From Microbacterium sp. BLY (GTDB lineage Bacteria > Actinomycetota > Actinomycetes > Actinomycetales > Microbacteriaceae), in assembly GCF_017939615.1 (NCBI RefSeq), contig NZ_JAGKSR010000001.1, forward strand, positions 1,736,001-1,800,000: a DNA stretch of 64,000 nucleotides. The letters are read 5' to 3'. The translations under genes were made by a program, and so were the position numbers. The notes beneath the pieces were generated by a model. The model had not been told where the DNA came from. It made no database searches and saw nothing but the letters and a program-made list of their open reading frames with translations. This document shows, one piece after another, positions 61,181 through 64,000 of this stretch. Each line of letters opens with the position of its first letter. Within the stretch, counting starts at the first letter, position 1.

Positions 61181-62659
61181 ATGTCCGATTCCGCCGTTCC
61201 CGTAGCCGTCGACTCCGGAGCCGCCGATTCGGCGGCGTCCGCCGCCGCCGCGCTGCTCGATCGCATCCAGGCCCCGCACGGCGAAGGCCGCGAGATCCCC
61301 GACGCCGCGACCCGTGAGACGATCGGACGTGCGCCCGTCGCCACCGCGGCCGACCTCGACGACGCGATCGCCCGCGCCACGGCCGCGCAGCCCGCGTGGG
61401 AGGCCCTCGGACACGAGAAGCGGAGCGCACTCCTCCTGGCTGCGGCCGACGCCATCGACGCGAACGCCGAAGGGCTCGCCCACCTCCTGTCGCGGGAGCA
61501 GGGGAAGCCGCTGAACGGTCCCAACGCGCGGTTCGAGCTCGGCGCCTGCTCGGCCTGGCTGCGCACCAACGCCACCACCGTTCTGGAGCCGCAGGTCCTC
61601 GTCGACGACGAGACGCTGCATGCCGAGCTCGTCTACAAGGCGGCCGGCGTGGTCGGAGCCATCGGGCCGTGGAACTGGCCGCTCATGATCACGATCTGGC
61701 AGATCGGGCCGTCGCTGCGCATGGGCAACACCGTCGTCGCGAAGCCCAGCGAGTACACCCCGCTGAGCGTGCTCGCGATGCTCGCGGTCCTGAACGAGGT
61801 GCTGCCGGCCGACGTCCTCATCGGCGTCTCGGGTGACCGCGAGGTGGGCGCGCGCCTCGCCTCCCATCCCGACATCGCCAAGATCATGTTCACCGGCTCC
61901 ACCGCCACCGGACGCCGCATCATCGAGAGCTCCGCGGACAACCTCGCCCGCCTCACGCTGGAGCTGGGCGGCAACGACGCGGGCATCGTGCTCCCGGGCA
62001 CGGACCCCTCGGCCATCGCGGAAGACCTCTTCTGGGGGGCGTTCATCAACACCGGGCAGACCTGCGCCGCCATGAAACGGCTCTACGTGCACGACTCCGT
62101 CTACGACGAGGTCGTCGACGCGCTCGCCGCGATCGCCGAGCAGATGCCGATGGGCAACGGCCTCGACGAGAGCACCGTGCTGGGGCCGCTGCAGAACCGT
62201 CCGCAGTTCGACATCGTCCGCCGTCTGGTCGACGACGCCAAGAACCGCGGCGCCCGGATAGTGACCGGTGGGGAGCCGGCCCCCGAACTCGGCGAGCTCT
62301 TCTACCGCCCGACGATCGTCGCCGACATCGACAACGACGCCGCACTCGTGCAGGAGGAACAGTTCGGCCCCGCGCTCCCCGTCATCCGGTACACCGACGT
62401 CGACGAGGCCTTCGAGCTCGCCAACGCCCTCGATGTCGGACTGGGCGCCTCCGTGTGGGCGAACGACCCCGAGGAGGCGCGCGCCGTCGCCGCGCGCATG
62501 CAGTCCGGGACGGTGTGGATCAACTCGCACGGCGGGCTGCACCCGATGGTGCCGTTCGGCGGGGTGAAGAGCTCCGGCTACGGGCTGGAGTTCGGCGTCG
62601 AGGGGCTCAAGTCCGTCGCCGTCACCCAGGTCGTCTCCGGCCCCGGCCGGAAGGCGTGA
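61181..62659 (+). CDS. Aldehyde dehydrogenase family protein
   Basis: A 492-residue NAD(P)-dependent dehydrogenase. Catalytic Asn in IGPWNWPLMI, Glu in TLELGGNDAGIVL and Cys in NTGQTCAAMKRL are present; the C-terminal VPFGGVKSSGYGLEFG is standard. GGAGAG precedes the ATG. Its stop overlaps the GTG of a GMC oxidoreductase, so the two likely oxidise an alcohol to an acid in sequence. The substrate is unknown. Confidence 0.9.
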   Translation: MSDSAVPVAVDSGAADSAASAAAALLDRIQAPHGEGREIPDAATRETIGRAPVATAADLDDAIARATAAQPAWEALGHEKRSALLLAAADAIDANAEGLAHLLSREQGKPLNGPNARFELGACSAWLRTNATTVLEPQVLVDDETLHAELVYKAAGVVGAIGPWNWPLMITIWQIGPSLRMGNTVVAKPSEYTPLSVLAMLAVLNEVLPADVLIGVSGDREVGARLASHPDIAKIMFTGSTATGRRIIESSADNLARLTLELGGNDAGIVLPGTDPSAIAEDLFWGAFINTGQTCAAMKRLYVHDSVYDEVVDALAAIAEQMPMGNGLDESTVLGPLQNRPQFDIVRRLVDDAKNRGARIVTGGEPAPELGELFYRPTIVADIDNDAALVQEEQFGPALPVIRYTDVDEAFELANALDVGLGASVWANDPEEARAVAARMQSGTVWINSHGGLHPMVPFGGVKSSGYGLEFGVEGLKSVAVTQVVSGPGRKA

Positions 62660-64000
62660 GCGTGGCCGCGGCGAACAACGGTGCGGTGCGCTCCGCCATC
62701 GTCGTCGGGGCCGGTACGTCGGGGGCCATCGTCGCCCGGCGTCTCACCGACGCCGGTGTCGCGGTCACCCTCGTCGAGGCCGGCGGGTACGACACGAATC
62801 CCGCCATCCATGATCCGTCGCGGGCGGGAGAGCTCTGGCATTCCGCCGAGGACTGGGACTTCTTCACCGTGCCGCAGCCGCATGCCGGCGGTCGCCGTCT
62901 GCACCTTCCGCGGGGGAAGGTCACCGGCGGGTCGCACGCGCTGAACGCGATGATCTGGGTGCGCGGCGCGGCCTCGGACTACGACACGTGGGAGGCGGCC
63001 GGAGCGACCGGTTGGGCCTGGGCCGAGGTCGAGCCCGTCTTCGACGCGATCGAGAACGACCTGCTGCCCGTGACCGACGCCGATGCGCTCTCGCCCATCC
63101 AGGCCTCGATCATCGATGCCGCGGTCGAGGAAGGGCTGCCCCGCAACCCGGATTACAACGGAGGCACGCTCGACGGGGTCTCGCAGCAGCAGGTCACGAT
63201 CAGGGACGGCCGCCGCGTCAACACCTGGACCGCCTATGCACAGCCCGTGGCCGATCGCATGACGATCCTCACCGGGCGTGCCGTGCACTCGGTCATCGTG
63301 CGTGACGGCCGCGCAGTCGGCATCCGGCTGGGGGAGGGCGACGACAGCGAGGATGTCTTCGCGGACGAGGTGATCCTCTCCGCCGGTGCCATCGGCACGC
63401 CCGTCATCCTGCTCCGCTCCGGGATCGGTCCTGCCGACGAGTTGACGGCGCTGGGTATCCCGGTCGTGCACGACGCTCCCGGGGTCGGCAAGAACCTGCA
63501 CGACCATCTCCTCTCGCCCGTGATCTTCGCGACCGAGAAGAAGCCGGTCGGTCCACCGCAGCCGGGTGTCTCCGTCACGCAGAGCCACCTGTTCTGGCGC
63601 AGCCGCGACGGGCTGGCGCAGCCGGACACGCAGCCGATCCACTTCTCGGTGCCGATGTGGGGTGAGCTGGAGCCCCGTGGCACCGACGGGTTCTCCCTCA
63701 TGGCGGGTCTGGTCACGCCGTACAGCCGCGGCGAGCTGCGCCTCACCGGCCCCGGCCTCGACGACCTGCCGCACATCGACCTGGCGGCGCTGGAGGATCA
63801 GCGCGACGTCGACGCCCTCGCCGCCTCGGTGCGGCAGTGCCGCCGCATCGGGGCGCAGCCCGCGCTCGCGGAGGACTGGGGCGCGGTCGAGATCTATCCG
63901 GGTCCGGAGGTGGCGGATGACCACGTCGAGGACTGGGTGCGCCGCACCGCGATCACGTACCACCACCAGGTCGGCACCTGCCGCATGGGCACCGATCCGG
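62656..64000 (+). CDS. GMC-family oxidoreductase (choline dehydrogenase-like), truncated by the window edge
   Basis: Open from a GTG (GTGA overlap with the aldehyde dehydrogenase stop) to the end, 448 codons with no stop. FAD motif AIVVGAGTSGAIVARRLTDAG near residue 15; GMC signature GGSHALNAMIWVRG near 94; second signature region ILSAGAIGTPVILLRSGIG near 250; C-terminal HHQVGTCRMGTDP with the active-site His at the edge. It oxidises an alcohol, possibly choline-like, handing the aldehyde to the preceding enzyme. About 60-80 residues are probably missing. Confidence 0.92.
   Translation, partial: MSVAAANNGAVRSAIVVGAGTSGAIVARRLTDAGVAVTLVEAGGYDTNPAIHDPSRAGELWHSAEDWDFFTVPQPHAGGRRLHLPRGKVTGGSHALNAMIWVRGAASDYDTWEAAGATGWAWAEVEPVFDAIENDLLPVTDADALSPIQASIIDAAVEEGLPRNPDYNGGTLDGVSQQQVTIRDGRRVNTWTAYAQPVADRMTILTGRAVHSVIVRDGRAVGIRLGEGDDSEDVFADEVILSAGAIGTPVILLRSGIGPADELTALGIPVVHDAPGVGKNLHDHLLSPVIFATEKKPVGPPQPGVSVTQSHLFWRSRDGLAQPDTQPIHFSVPMWGELEPRGTDGFSLMAGLVTPYSRGELRLTGPGLDDLPHIDLAALEDQRDVDALAASVRQCRRIGAQPALAEDWGAVEIYPGPEVADDHVEDWVRRTAITYHHQVGTCRMGTDP

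Overview
This window looks like chromosomal DNA of a high-GC Gram-positive actinobacterium, most probably Microbacterium or a close Microbacteriaceae relative. The signs are very high GC, many GTG starts, dense overlapping stop/start codons (ATGA, GTGA, TTGA), a DUF222/13E12 HNH protein, actinobacterial Paa and homoprotocatechuate genes, and a ZTP riboswitch ahead of glyA-folD. Genus is inferred from gene style, since the window has no rRNA. I see no tRNA, rRNA, prophage, insertion sequence or CRISPR array.

Layout. 1-4257: end of an unknown gene, then on the minus strand a NUDIX hydrolase, a GlcD-type FAD oxidase, a YrdB membrane protein and a fused ECF sigma/anti-sigma membrane protein. 4258-4776: non-coding DNA with small repeats. 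4777-7457 (-): amino-sugar genes, GH20 hexosaminidase plus NagA. 7458-9912 (+): ZTP riboswitch, glyA, folD and a strong bidirectional terminator. 9926-11915 (-): DUF6882-like protein and an MFS exporter. 11997-19949: homoprotocatechuate (3,4-dihydroxyphenylacetate) meta-cleavage genes hpaI, H, D, E, a GntR regulator and an unusual FAH-RraA fusion (-), with a divergent MHS importer (+). 20007-22708: an IclR regulator divergent from a MobA-type aromatic monooxygenase, separated by two tandem palindromic operators. 22711-26297 (+): a 26-bp palindrome, then an ABC transporter with a DesK/DesR-type two-component system. 26374-27359: a VOC protein, then about 520 bp of hierarchical tandem repeats. 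27360-32191: PhzF, a TPP enzyme, a phosphoribosyltransferase and an ATP-dependent DNA ligase.

32259-36902 (-) holds the phenylacetyl-CoA epoxidase operon paaABCDE plus paaG. 36990-44718: a conserved small protein, a RecQ helicase with a C-terminal phosphoribosyltransferase-like domain, and an IclR regulator divergent from a PEP-dependent dihydroxyacetone kinase operon (dhaK, dhaL, dhaM fused to full-length enzyme I). 44872-46173: a lipoprotein. 46279-55153: the rest of the phenylacetate pathway (paaI, paaK, a TetR regulator, paaZ, paaH, paaF, paaJ) and a second MHS importer. 55287-59451: a branched-chain 2-oxoacid dehydrogenase (E1alpha, E1beta, E2) with a divergent Lrp regulator. 59531-64000: a DUF222/HNH protein, then an aldehyde dehydrogenase overlapping a GMC oxidoreductase that runs off the edge.

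How it fits together. This is largely an aromatic-acid catabolic region. Phenylacetate is taken up by an MHS importer, activated by PaaK, epoxidised by PaaABCDE, isomerised by PaaG, ring-opened by PaaZ and beta-oxidised by PaaF, H and J. Four copies of one palindrome (core CTGACCGATCGGTCAG) lie upstream of paaA, paaI, paaJ and the importer, and probably bind the TetR protein encoded at 48122. Homoprotocatechuate is cleaved by HpaD and processed by HpaE, the FAH-RraA fusion, HpaH and HpaI. The MobA-type monooxygenase may supply the catechol. The least expected elements are the tandem array at 26806-27322, short dispersed repeats translated in frame at the paaA/paaB/paaC junctions, and several unusual protein fusions.
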